This document shows, in pieces, positions 1-9,962 of a stretch of 45,989 nt of DNA. The stretch spans positions 1-45,989 of the forward strand of contig JBBQPM010000036.1 of assembly GCA_038217425.1 (NCBI GenBank), written 5' to 3'. The translations under genes and the position numbers were made by a program. The DNA comes from JAIEPT01 sp038217425 (lineage in GTDB: Bacteria; Planctomycetota; Planctomycetia; Gemmatales; Gemmataceae). Numbering within the stretch: position 1 is the first letter of the stretch; each line of letters begins with the position of its first letter. The notes under the pieces are model-generated. The model was not told where the DNA came from. It saw nothing but the letters and a program-made list of their open reading frames with translations, and searched no databases.

Positions 1-1117
1 GCTGCACGGCAGCGCCAGATTCGTAGGTGCTGATCGGCTTCAGCAAGTTCAGAAACGTGTCGTCCCCGTTCGCCTTGGCGATTGGCATGAGCCGTTCGAT
101 CAGGTCGGCGACGTCTTGCGAAAGCTGCCGACGTTTTCCGCTGGGCGTGCGAATATACATGCCCGAGAGGCCGTAACGCGTGGCCAACCATTTGTTCTCG
201 ACCGCGATCCAGTGTCGGCGGGCGTCGCCGCGGCGCAGTTGCGGACGCTCTTCCAGAAGTTGCAGACTATGCTGGACCAAACTGCGCGTCAGGGCGACGA
301 TGCCGAGCACGGTGTTGAAGTCGGCGGGCATGTCGCAGACGCGGAACTCGATGGTGCCGAAATCCGGACGCGGGCGGATGTCCCAGTAAATGTCCTTGAA
401 CGAGGCGATCGCCTTGCAATCGCCGAGCACCTGGCAGAAGTTGCGGAACTCCTTCCACTGCCCGAAATACCTCGGCACTCCCGACTGCGGCAACATCCCG
501 TAAAGGGCCGTGCGCGTCGACTTCAGCCCGGTATCGACGCCTTGCCAGAACGGCGAGTTCGCCGACAGCGCGATGAGGTGGGGCAGATATTGCACGAGCA
601 TGTTGATAACGCCCAACGCCCGATCGCCGCTGGGAACGCCGACGTGGACGTGCAGTCCGAATACCACGCGCTGGTAAGTGAGCCAGGCCAGGCGGTCGAG
701 GATTTTCTCGTAGCGCTCGGCGGGGAAGACGGCGCTGGTGCTCGAACGATGAAAGGGATGCGTTCCCGACATCGCGATGCTGTACCCCATGGAGCCGGCG
801 ATATTCGAGACGCGACGCAAGATCGGGAGCAGCTCTTCCTTCACCTGGCGAACGTCCTTGCAGATGCCAGTCTTGATCTCGAACATCGACTGCATGAGTT
901 CGGCGGAGACGCCGGGAATCTTCTCTTCGGCGCACGCGCTCAGCAAGGGGATGGCGCCGGGCGCGAGGTCGCCGCTCTCACGGTCGATGATCATGAGTTC
1001 GAGTTCGACGCCGAGCGTCGTCGCCGGGCTGCCGCGGAAATCGAGTTCCTCCTGGATAGCAGAACGTTTCCGAGGAGATGGGGAACCGGCGAACGGTTTT
1101 TCCGGGGTGGCGAGCAT
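1..1117 (-). CDS. Carboxylate-amine ligase, GCS2/YbdK family (C-terminus cut by window edge)
   Basis: ATP-dependent carboxylate-amine ligase of the glutamate-cysteine ligase type 2 (YbdK) family; members join an amino acid carboxylate to an amine, classically Glu + Cys to gamma-glutamylcysteine. Seen: about 372 codons on the minus strand running off position 1, with the family's N-terminal GVELELMI strand (residues 36-43), an HVHVGVPSGDRA segment and IRPRPDFGTIEFRVCD further on. The family is usually 370-400 residues, so little is missing. The start is the ATG at 1115-1117; an in-frame TGA about 30 nt upstream excludes a longer form. A GGAGG lies too far upstream to be its ribosome-binding site. 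The natural substrate cannot be read from the sequence. Confidence 0.85.
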   Translation of the reverse strand, partial: MLATPEKPFAGSPSPRKRSAIQEELDFRGSPATTLGVELELMIIDRESGDLAPGAIPLLSACAEEKIPGVSAELMQSMFEIKTGICKDVRQVKEELLPILRRVSNIAGSMGYSIAMSGTHPFHRSSTSAVFPAERYEKILDRLAWLTYQRVVFGLHVHVGVPSGDRALGVINMLVQYLPHLIALSANSPFWQGVDTGLKSTRTALYGMLPQSGVPRYFGQWKEFRNFCQVLGDCKAIASFKDIYWDIRPRPDFGTIEFRVCDMPADFNTVLGIVALTRSLVQHSLQLLEERPQLRRGDARRHWIAVENKWLATRYGLSGMYIRTPSGKRRQLSQDVADLIERLMPIAKANGDDTFLNLLKPISTYESGAAVQ

Positions 1118-1285
1118 GAATGCCTCGAGTGAATTGCGCGACGTGATTCAATATCCTCCGTGAAGATCTGAAGAGAACAGTGCAAAGGCCGTGCCGTCTT
1201 TGTTGCGGAGATTTGCACGATCCGGCATGAAGTGTGCTTGAAAGAGATAGACATCTTCGAACCTTCTTGCAACAGGAGTCTCATC

Positions 1286-1456
1286 ATGTTACGAATGGCC
1301 GCAGTTTTTCTTCTGATCGCGATTCTGGCCGGCGCCCTGGGCTTGGGCGGAGCCGAATACGTTTCTTCCCAGATCGCCTGGGTGCTCTTCGTGATCTTCT
1401 TGGTTCTCGCCGTCGTCTCCATGGTTTCAGGCCGACGCGGCGGAACGACAATTTAG
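1286..1456 (+). CDS. DUF1328-family small membrane protein
   Basis: A 56-residue, two-helix inner-membrane protein of the DUF1328 (YtjA) family; function unknown in the family. The hydrophobic segments are roughly residues 3-22 (rich in Leu/Ala/Gly, including the GALGLGGAEY turn typical of the family) and 28-48, followed by a basic tail GRRGG. The start at ATG 1286 is supported by an ACAGGAG ribosome-binding site at 1271-1277. A stable hairpin with a T-run follows about 30 nt after the stop, so the gene is probably a single transcription unit convergent with leuA. Confidence 0.8.
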   Translation: MLRMAAVFLLIAILAGALGLGGAEYVSSQIAWVLFVIFLVLAVVSMVSGRRGGTTI

Positions 1457-1484
1457 TGGCGCTCGGCAAGTCCGGGCGAAACGC

Positions 1485-1537
1485 CAAACGACCGGCGAAC
1501 TCAAGCGTTGCTTGAATTCGACGGTCGTTTGTTTTTG
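1485..1537 (+). terminator. Rho-independent terminator after the DUF1328 gene
   Basis: Two 21-nt arms (1486-1506 and 1510-1530) match with only two mismatches around a GTT loop, and the 3' side runs into GTTTTTG on the plus strand. This is a strong intrinsic terminator for the plus-strand gene. leuA ends 33 nt away on the other strand, where the hairpin lacks a T-run. Confidence 0.75.
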
Positions 1538-1569
1538 CGCGAAGCTCGGCTACGAAAGGCGAGGCCTGC

Positions 1570-3123
<1,554 letters not shown>

Positions 3124-3137
3124 TCGGGTGCTCCCAG

Positions 3138-3176
3138 AAAACAAAAAACCCCGCGGACTTGGTCAGTCCCGGGGTT
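3138..3176 (-). terminator. Intrinsic terminator in the leuA leader
   Basis: A 12-bp stem (7 + 5 bp with a one-base bulge) around a GACCA loop, followed directly by TTTTTTGTTTT. It ends about 15 nt before the leuA ATG, a place where a constitutive terminator would silence the gene, so it must be conditional. Confidence 0.88.
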
Positions 3177-3220
3177 GCGATAGTGGCTCGGTGTGATGTC
3201 GGCCTCAACAAACCCAGGAC
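3138..3220 (-). promoter_or_regulatory. Leucine attenuator (antiterminator/terminator switch) of leuA
   Basis: Two mutually exclusive structures are visible on the minus strand. The terminator stem uses 3147-3153 with 3170-3176 and 3155-3159 with 3165-3169, followed by a T-run. The alternative antiterminator pairs GTCCTGGGTTTG (3209-3220) with CAACCCCGGGAC (3166-3177): 11 of 12 positions, one of them a wobble. The upstream antiterminator arm lies in the last codons of the leader peptide. A ribosome stalled at the Leu run leaves it free and blocks termination; a ribosome that reaches the leader stop covers it and lets the terminator form. The pairing is seen; the regulation is inferred from the trp/leu paradigm. 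Confidence 0.85.
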
Positions 3221-3276
3221 GATGCCTCTCCGTGAAGGAGGGAAAGAAGGTCGAGGAGTAGAAAGTTGGAGGCCAT
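3205..3276 (-). CDS. leuL: Leucine leader peptide
   Basis: A 23-residue ORF, MASNFLLLDLLSLLHGEASS followed by WVC, ending in TGA at 3205-3207. Seven of codons 6-14 are leucine (CTA CTC CTC, CTT CTT, CTC CTT), which makes it a sensor of charged tRNA-Leu. It has no Shine-Dalgarno sequence; a TATATT box lies 6 nt before the ATG, so transcription probably starts at or next to the A of the ATG and the peptide is translated from a leaderless mRNA, as is known for several actinobacterial attenuator peptides. The last four codons overlap the antiterminator arm. Too short for usual gene callers. Confidence 0.85.
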   Translation of the reverse strand: MASNFLLLDLLSLLHGEASSWVC

Positions 3277-3282
3277 GGAGGG

Positions 3283-3311
3283 AATATACGGAAGGCGAGC
3301 GAAAAGCACAA
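3283..3311 (-). promoter_or_regulatory. Sigma-70-type promoter of leuL-leuA
   Basis: TTGTGC (3306-3311), a 17-nt spacer, then TATATT (3283-3288) on the minus strand. The expected start site falls at about 3276, the first base of the leader peptide ATG. Confidence 0.65.
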
Positions 3312-3339
3312 TGGGATGTGCGAAGATTTCTGGGGCGGC

Positions 3340-3525
3340 TCATTCATCCGGGTTGCGAAGCGCTCGGATGATTTGCTTGGCCATCGGTTCCTTGATCTCG
3401 CGATGCCGAGGAACTGCTTGCGAAGTGCCCGTCGCTGGGTTGCGATCCTAGTCGTGCTTGCCGCCGTGACGGATCAGCTCGCATCCAAAGCCTTCAATCG
3501 TGCGGATCAGATCTATCCGCTTCAT
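3340..3525 (-). pseudogene. hicA: HicA-type mRNA interferase toxin, disrupted by a TAG codon
   Basis: Reads as a complete 61-codon HicA (dsRBD-like RNase toxin): MKRIDLIRTIEGFGCELIRH, then GGKHD, then TAG at codon 26 (3448-3450), then DRNPATGTSQAVPRHREIKE to a proper stop. The family's catalytic His is in the RHGGKHD region, and homologs usually carry Trp or a similar residue where the TAG stands; one G-to-A change from TGG explains it. The reading frame is otherwise intact, so the lesion is recent. The ATG overlaps the hicB stop (ATGA, 3522-3525), the usual coupled arrangement. Product expected: a 25-residue, inactive fragment. A sequencing error is the main alternative. Confidence 0.8.
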
Positions 3526-3713
3526 GGAAGTACCAATTCTCCTACTCGGCGAGCGCCGGGGATATACCCGCCGCTCAAGTCGTGGTGCAGATCCTTGAGG
3601 TGCTCGAGCAAATCGTCAAGCGTTTCCCCTTGAGTCCAGTAGTCGGGGAACTCCTGAAGGTAGCCGAGCCAGGCGTCCTCTTCTTGCCAGTAGACGTACT
3701 TAATGGTAGACAT
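3522..3713 (-). CDS. hicB: HicB-family antitoxin
   Basis: 63 residues with the HicB partial RNase-H-like fold: a YVYWQEEDAWLGYLQEFP strand-turn-strand, then a TQGETLDDLLEHLKDLHHDL helix. This is the short form without a C-terminal DNA-binding domain. It would neutralise HicA by direct binding. AGGAAT lies 6-11 nt before the ATG at 3711-3713. The gene begins 14 nt after the DUF1501 stop, so it is probably transcribed from that promoter as well. Its toxin partner downstream is interrupted, which makes this an orphaned antitoxin in practice. Confidence 0.85.
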   Translation of the reverse strand: MSTIKYVYWQEEDAWLGYLQEFPDYWTQGETLDDLLEHLKDLHHDLSGGYIPGARRVGELVLP

Positions 3714-3727
3714 TCGCGTATTCCTAC

Positions 3728-5053
3728 TTACATGATCTCCACGATCGGCGTCGGGTCGCTCACCAAGTGCGATGGCCGACCTTGCGGCGTGTAGAGGATG
3801 CGGTCGGGATTGATGCCGAGCTTCAGGTACACCGACGACACGAAGTTCTCCGGCGAATTGAGCTTGCCGACCGGAGCGTAACCGCGGCGATCGGTGGCGC
3901 CGAGGCAGAGCCCGCCCGGCGTGCCGCCCCCCGCGAATAACACCGTCATCGCGTTCGACCAGTGATCGCGCCCCGCACGCGGATTGATCTGCGGCGTGCG
4001 GCCGAACTCGCCCAGGGCGATCACCATCGTCGTTTCCAAAAGCCCGCGCTGGTCGAGATCCTCGATGAGCGCCGCGAGCACCGCGTCGGTCTGCGGCAAT
4101 CGATTCTTGCACGAATCGAACAGATCGACGTGATGGTCCCAGCCGCCGTCGTACAAGGTCACGAACGGCACGCCCGCTTCCACAAGCCGACGAGCAAGCA
4201 GGGCCCGTTGGCCCAGCGGCGTGCGCGTGTAGCGGTCGCGCACGGTTTCCGATTCGCGGCCAATGTCGAATGCCGCCTGCGCCGGCGCGGAAGTGATGAG
4301 GTCGTAGCCTTGCTGATAATGCTGATCGAGCGCCGCCACCGGGTCGCCGGCCGCGGGGTCGAGGAAACGCTGCATCTGATCGACTTCGCGGCGAACCTCC
4401 AGGCGCGAATCGAAGCGGGCGTTGCCCAGGCCTTCGGGAAGGGCGACGTCGCGGACGCGGAAGCCGGGCGAGTTCGGGTTCTCTTCGACGACGAACGGAG
4501 CGTGGCGGGCACCGAGGAAGTTGGGGCCGCCGGAGCGCGACATGCTCGGCATCGAGAAGTAGCCCGGGAGACCGCTCGGGGCGCCTTTTTCGTGCGAGAC
4601 GACCGAGCCCATGCTGGGATGGAAGCTGACGAACGCGCCGCAGCCGACCGGGATCCGCGGCGGAGCGCCGGTCATCATGTAATGGTTGCCGGCGCCATGG
4701 TTGCCCTGATCGTGGCGGATCGAGCGGATGATCGAGAACTTGTCCGACAGCGACGCGAGCCGAGTCATGTGCTGCGAGAAGTGCATGCCGGCGGTGCGAG
4801 TGGCGATCGGATTGAACTCGCCGCGGATTTCGCTGGGGGCGTCGGGTTTGGGGTCGAAGGTTTCGTAATGGGTGGGGCCGCCGTCCATCCACAGGAGGAT
4901 GCAGCTCTTGGCCTTGGCCTGCGGGGCGAGCGATTCGCTACCGCGCGCCTGATGTTTGAGGAGATGCGTGAAGCTGGCGCCGAGCATCCCGCCCAGACCG
5001 AGTTTGAGGCAATCGCGGCGTGAGAAACCTTCGCAATTTCGGCGCTGTGTCAT
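3728..5053 (-). CDS. DUF1501 domain protein, Tat-exported
   Basis: 441-residue member of the DUF1501 family (alkaline-phosphatase-like fold), very abundant in planctomycetes and of unknown activity. Seen: a twin-arginine signal at residues 10-17 (FSRRDCLK) followed by a GLGGMLGASF hydrophobic stretch; a CILLWMDGGPTHYETFDPKP strand in the metal-site position; DQGNHGAGNHYMMTG; and the terminal GEFGRTPQINPRAGRDHW motif. The start at ATG 5051-5053 has GGAG 6-9 nt upstream and leads straight into the Tat signal; a longer frame reaching 5293 would run into the divergent kinase gene. Unlike many relatives, it is not next to a DUF1549/DUF1553 gene. Confidence 0.9.
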   Translation of the reverse strand: MTQRRNCEGFSRRDCLKLGLGGMLGASFTHLLKHQARGSESLAPQAKAKSCILLWMDGGPTHYETFDPKPDAPSEIRGEFNPIATRTAGMHFSQHMTRLASLSDKFSIIRSIRHDQGNHGAGNHYMMTGAPPRIPVGCGAFVSFHPSMGSVVSHEKGAPSGLPGYFSMPSMSRSGGPNFLGARHAPFVVEENPNSPGFRVRDVALPEGLGNARFDSRLEVRREVDQMQRFLDPAAGDPVAALDQHYQQGYDLITSAPAQAAFDIGRESETVRDRYTRTPLGQRALLARRLVEAGVPFVTLYDGGWDHHVDLFDSCKNRLPQTDAVLAALIEDLDQRGLLETTMVIALGEFGRTPQINPRAGRDHWSNAMTVLFAGGGTPGGLCLGATDRRGYAPVGKLNSPENFVSSVYLKLGINPDRILYTPQGRPSHLVSDPTPIVEIM

Positions 5054-5103
5054 GAGAGGCTCCTTGGCGGAGTGCAGGCGGAAGTTCGGCGGGAATGGAC
5101 ACC

Positions 5104-5135
5104 TATAGAATACCCGATGAATGCGGCTTCGTCCA
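5104..5135. promoter_or_regulatory. Possible divergent promoter between the DUF1501 and kinase genes
   Basis: The A/T-rich CTATAGAATA core at 5103-5112 gives a TATTCT box on the minus strand with TGGACG 17 nt upstream (5130-5135), and TATAGA/TAGAAT on the plus strand without a convincing -35 box. The minus-strand promoter would serve the DUF1501 gene. Confidence 0.35.
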
Positions 5136-5146
5136 GCGGGGATCCC

Positions 5147-6742
<1,596 letters not shown>

Positions 6743-7106
6743 GACGCTTACCCCAGAGAGCACAGAGGTAGAAGATCGGCGAAGATGTTGAAGAAAAAAT
6801 CGAACTCTATTCATCCAGGCGTCACTCGACGATTGTGTTGACGAACGACACCTATGGCCACCTTCTGCCTGACCAGCACGCCGACGCCGTTGGCCGGATC
6901 GCCCGGATGATGAACGCCCACTGGCAGCCCTTGTAAGACGCCGTCGGCGCAGAAAACGCGACAGCAGTACAGACAGCAGTAGGCACGCGAATGGGTGCGG
7001 CAATTTGCGAGACAGTGCGAGCAAGGGAGGAGAGTCAAAGAAGCCCGCCCGAGCGCAACCCTTTGAGGATTGCGGACCTTGGCGAAGCGGTGCGAGATCA
7101 TGCAAG
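6743..7106. other. Gene-poor stretch with recombinase debris
   Basis: 364 nt between the kinase stop and the tRNA. Apart from the recombinase remnant at 6823-6936, no ORF with a recognisable product was found. The part from 6937 onward leads directly into the 3' end of the tRNA-Leu gene and is the expected place for a former attachment site. Confidence 0.4.
6823..6936 (+). pseudogene. C-terminal remnant of a tyrosine recombinase/integrase
   Basis: One frame reads HSTIVLTNDTYGHLLPDQHA and on to MMNAHWQPL before TAA at 6934. This is the box II end of phage-type integrases: the catalytic His of the (G)HSS motif, T-x-D-x-Y with the nucleophilic Tyr, and the YGHLLP tail. The frame upstream of 6823 shows no Arg/Lys boxes, so only about the last 37 residues survive. 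It lies about 170 nt from the 3' end of a tRNA gene, the usual site of such elements. Function is lost. Confidence 0.65.
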
Positions 7107-7191
7107 TGGCCGCGGTGGGACTCGAACCCACACGAGAGTTACCCCTCAGGGGATTTTAAGTCCCCAGTGTCTGCCATTCCACCACGCGGCC
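7107..7191 (-). tRNA. tRNA-Leu (anticodon TAA)
   Basis: An 85-nt class II tRNA. The acceptor arms GGCCGCG/CGCGGCC pair over 7 bp with discriminator A. The anticodon arm is GGGGA-CTTAAAA-TCCCC, with TAA reading UUA. A long variable arm and a GGGTTCGAGTCCC T-arm follow. CCA is not encoded. In this GC-rich genome UUA codons should be rare. Confidence 0.96.
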
Positions 7192-7301
7192 TCTTCGCTT
7201 TCTCTACGGATTCGTGCCGTCCACGTCCGCTAACTTCCTTCCCTTTTCCCCTTCCATAAGATACTCCCTTTCGCGTCCCCCCGTATCAAGGATTCCCACG
7301 C

Positions 7302-8912
7302 GTGGCCAAACATATCTTCGTCACCGGCGGCGTCGTTAGCTCCCTCGGCAAAGGGCTCACCGCCGCCTCCATCGGCATGCTCCTCGAACATCGAGGCCTG
7401 CGCGTTCGCCTGCAGAAATTCGATCCCTATATCAATGTCGATCCCGGCACCATGAGCCCCTACCAGCACGGCGAAGTCTACGTCCTCGACGACGGAGCCG
7501 AGACCGATCTCGACCTTGGCCACTACGAACGCTTCACCAACGCCCCCCTCTCGCGCGATTGCAACTTCACCACCGGCAAAATCTACCTCAGCGTCATCCA
7601 GAAAGAACGGCACGGCGATTATCTGGGCCGAACCGTGCAGGTCATTCCGCACGTCACCGATGAGATCAAGGGGGCGATCCGCAAGCTCGTCAGCGAGGAA
7701 GTCGACGTCGTCATCACCGAGATCGGCGGCACCGTCGGCGATATCGAAGGGCTGCCGTTTCTCGAAGCCATTCGCCAATTCGCCCTGGATATCGGCAAAG
7801 CCAACGTCCTGTACATTCATCTTACGCTGATTCCCTATCTCAAAGCGGCGGGCGAGATGAAGACCAAGCCGACGCAGCATTCCGTCGCGCAGCTTCGGAC
7901 CATCGGCATTCAGCCCGATATTCTCATCTGCCGAACCGAGCGCTCGATGAGTCAGGACGACAAGGACAAGATCGCCCTGTTCTGCAACGTCGAACCGCGG
8001 GCCGTCATCGAGGAGAAGGACAAGGAACTCTCGATCTACGAAGTCCCCGTCAGCCTCAATCACAACAAGCTCGACGATATCATCGTCGAACGGCTGGGCC
8101 TCACGAAGGCCAGGCCCTGCGACATCAGCGATTGGCTCGAGATGCTGCACCGCATCAAGAATCCGTCCTCCGAGGTGACGGTGGGCGTCGTCGGCAAGTA
8201 CATTCGGCATAATGACGCGTACAAGTCGATCTACGAATCGCTCGATCATGCGGGCATCGCAGTGCAGGCGAAGGTCATTCTGCGCAAGATCGAAGCCGAG
8301 GAGATCGAGCGCGACGGAGCCGAGAGCGTGCTGAGCGGGCTCGACGGCATCTTGATTCCGGGGGGCTTCGATTATCGAGGCAGTCAGGGGAAGGTTGAGG
8401 CGATTCGGTTTGCCCGCGAACGCAAGATTCCATTTTTCGGCATCTGTTTAGGACTGCAGTGCGCGGTCATCGAGTTCGCACGCAATGTCGCGGGACTTGA
8501 CGGCGCCAATAGCACGGAGTTCGACCGGGACACGCCATTCCCGGTGGTGGCGATGCTCGACGAACAGTATGCAGTCACGGACAAAGGCGGAACGATGCGG
8601 CTCGGGACGTATCCCACCAAAATCAAAGAGGGGAGCAAGGCCCACCAGGCGTACGGCAAGATTCTCGTCCACGAACGGCATCGGCATCGCTACGAGCTGA
8701 ATAATGCGTTTCGCGACCAATTCGCCAAGCACGGTCTCGAGGTCACCGGCACCAGCCCCGACGGGCAACTCGTGGAGATCATCGAGGTGCGCGATCATCC
8801 GTGGTTCCTGGCGGTTCAGTGCCATCCGGAGTTTAAATCGAAGCCGACGAAGGCGCATCCCCTTTTTCGGGGGTTCATCGAAAGTTGCGCTCAGCGGCGC
8901 AAGAAGTCGTAA
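7302..8912 (+). CDS. pyrG: CTP synthase
   Basis: Glutamine-dependent amination of UTP to CTP, the last step of pyrimidine nucleotide synthesis. 536 residues, the standard length. The N-terminal synthetase domain starts KHIFVTGGVVSSLGKGLTAA and carries the FDPYINVDPGTMSPYQHGEV nucleotide site. The C-terminal class I glutamine amidotransferase domain has the nucleophile Cys382 in FGICLGLQ and the catalytic pair His508/Glu510 in QCHPEF. It starts at GTG 7302; no good Shine-Dalgarno sequence is visible, but the residues after the GTG match the conserved family N-terminus. Probably its own transcription unit. Confidence 0.98.
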   Translation: MAKHIFVTGGVVSSLGKGLTAASIGMLLEHRGLRVRLQKFDPYINVDPGTMSPYQHGEVYVLDDGAETDLDLGHYERFTNAPLSRDCNFTTGKIYLSVIQKERHGDYLGRTVQVIPHVTDEIKGAIRKLVSEEVDVVITEIGGTVGDIEGLPFLEAIRQFALDIGKANVLYIHLTLIPYLKAAGEMKTKPTQHSVAQLRTIGIQPDILICRTERSMSQDDKDKIALFCNVEPRAVIEEKDKELSIYEVPVSLNHNKLDDIIVERLGLTKARPCDISDWLEMLHRIKNPSSEVTVGVVGKYIRHNDAYKSIYESLDHAGIAVQAKVILRKIEAEEIERDGAESVLSGLDGILIPGGFDYRGSQGKVEAIRFARERKIPFFGICLGLQCAVIEFARNVAGLDGANSTEFDRDTPFPVVAMLDEQYAVTDKGGTMRLGTYPTKIKEGSKAHQAYGKILVHERHRHRYELNNAFRDQFAKHGLEVTGTSPDGQLVEIIEVRDHPWFLAVQCHPEFKSKPTKAHPLFRGFIESCAQRRKKS

Positions 8913-8929
8913 CCCGATCACATCGAATT

Positions 8930-8958
8930 TTGACACGAGGCCAAAAGGGAACTATCTT
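8930..8958 (+). promoter_or_regulatory. Sigma-70 promoter of the following kinase gene
   Basis: A perfect TTGACA (8930-8935), a 17-nt spacer and TATCTT (8953-8958). The predicted start is near 8965, giving a leader of about 60 nt before the kinase ATG. This is the best consensus promoter in the window. Confidence 0.75.
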
Positions 8959-9023
8959 TCATAAAACCCTCTTCGAAGGTTTGTTCCCGGCGCTTCGGCG
9001 AGCTGACCCGTCATGGAGTGCGG

Positions 9024-9878
9024 ATGATCGAGATCAAGTCGGGAATCGAACCGTTTCCGGGTTATCGGCTCGTCCAGTTTCTGGGCCGAGGCGGCTGGGG
9101 CGAAGTCTGGAGAGCGGACGGACCGGGTAAGAAGAGAGTCGCACTCAAATTTCTCGGCGGCGCCGGATCCACCGTCTCGTCCATGGAAATTCGCGCCCTC
9201 AACGGCATCAAGGCCCTCGCACACCCCAACCTGCTTCGCACCGAACATATCTGGAGCTGCGAAAACTATCTCGTCATCTGCATGGAACTCGCCGACGGCA
9301 GTCTGCACGACTTGCTCGACGTCTACTACACCGAACTCGGCTCCCCCATGCAGCCCGAGCACCTCTGCTTTTTCATGCAACAGGCGGCCGCCGGGATCGA
9401 TTTCCTCAATGCCCGTCAACACATGCTCAACGAGCAACGCGTCGGCTTTCGCCATTGCGACATCAAGCCGAGCAACCTGCTGATCGTGGGCAACGTGGTC
9501 AAGGTCGCGGACTTCAGCCTGGTGTTTCCGACGTCCTCGCCGATCGGTTCGCACCCGCGCGTGGGCACCCTGCAATTCGCGGCCCCCGAAATCTACCAGG
9601 GCCTCGTCAGCGAATGGTCGGATCAGTTTTCGCTGGCGGTGACTTATTGTCAGTTGCGTCTGGGTCGTCTGCCGTTCCCCCCCTCGCCGCCCCGATTCAT
9701 CAGCGACTATAAGAGGCCGACGCCCGACTTGACGGGCTTGCCGTACGCGGAGCGAACGGTTCTGCTGCGTGCGCTCGATTCGATTCCGCAGGGACGCTGG
9801 AAGTCGTGCACCGAATTCGTTCGTCAACTCGGGCTGGCGATTGGCAAAGTCGCAAAGGAATGCGCCTGTCCCACCTGA
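9024..9878 (+). CDS. Atypical Hanks-type protein kinase (HCD/DFS)
   Basis: 284 residues, kinase domain only, no membrane segment. Seen: glycine loop LGRGGWGEV (20-28), ATP-binding Lys42 in VALKFL, catalytic loop RHCDIKPSN (143-151) with Asp146, Lys148 and Asn151 present but Cys in place of the Arg of HRD, and DFS (163-165) in place of DFG, then a short activation segment and AAPEIYQG. The essential Lys and both Asp residues remain, so it may be active; loss of the HRD arginine suggests it does not need activation-loop phosphorylation. ATG 9024 is preferred over GTG 9018 because GGAG at 9015-9018 is correctly spaced. The gene is followed after 84 nt by an exported WD40 protein. Confidence 0.85.
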   Translation: MIEIKSGIEPFPGYRLVQFLGRGGWGEVWRADGPGKKRVALKFLGGAGSTVSSMEIRALNGIKALAHPNLLRTEHIWSCENYLVICMELADGSLHDLLDVYYTELGSPMQPEHLCFFMQQAAAGIDFLNARQHMLNEQRVGFRHCDIKPSNLLIVGNVVKVADFSLVFPTSSPIGSHPRVGTLQFAAPEIYQGLVSEWSDQFSLAVTYCQLRLGRLPFPPSPPRFISDYKRPTPDLTGLPYAERTVLLRALDSIPQGRWKSCTEFVRQLGLAIGKVAKECACPT

Positions 9879-9962
9879 TCGATTTCGGCGCCCAGAGTTT
9901 ACCACGCGCTTCGTTCGGGGTACGATAACCTTCGGGCAATTCCGTACCTGACGAGACGCATC

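Noticed and set aside
116..1132. Plus-strand open frame of 338 codons across the carboxylate-amine ligase
   Set aside because: It is the complement of the real minus-strand gene; the product is Arg/Glu/Asp-rich without any family motif, while the opposite strand gives clear GCS2 motifs.
3448..3450. Reading the TAG in hicA as pyrrolysine or programmed read-through
   Set aside because: Nothing in the context (no pylT-like element, non-enzyme-specific position) supports it; a TGG-to-TAG point mutation is simpler.
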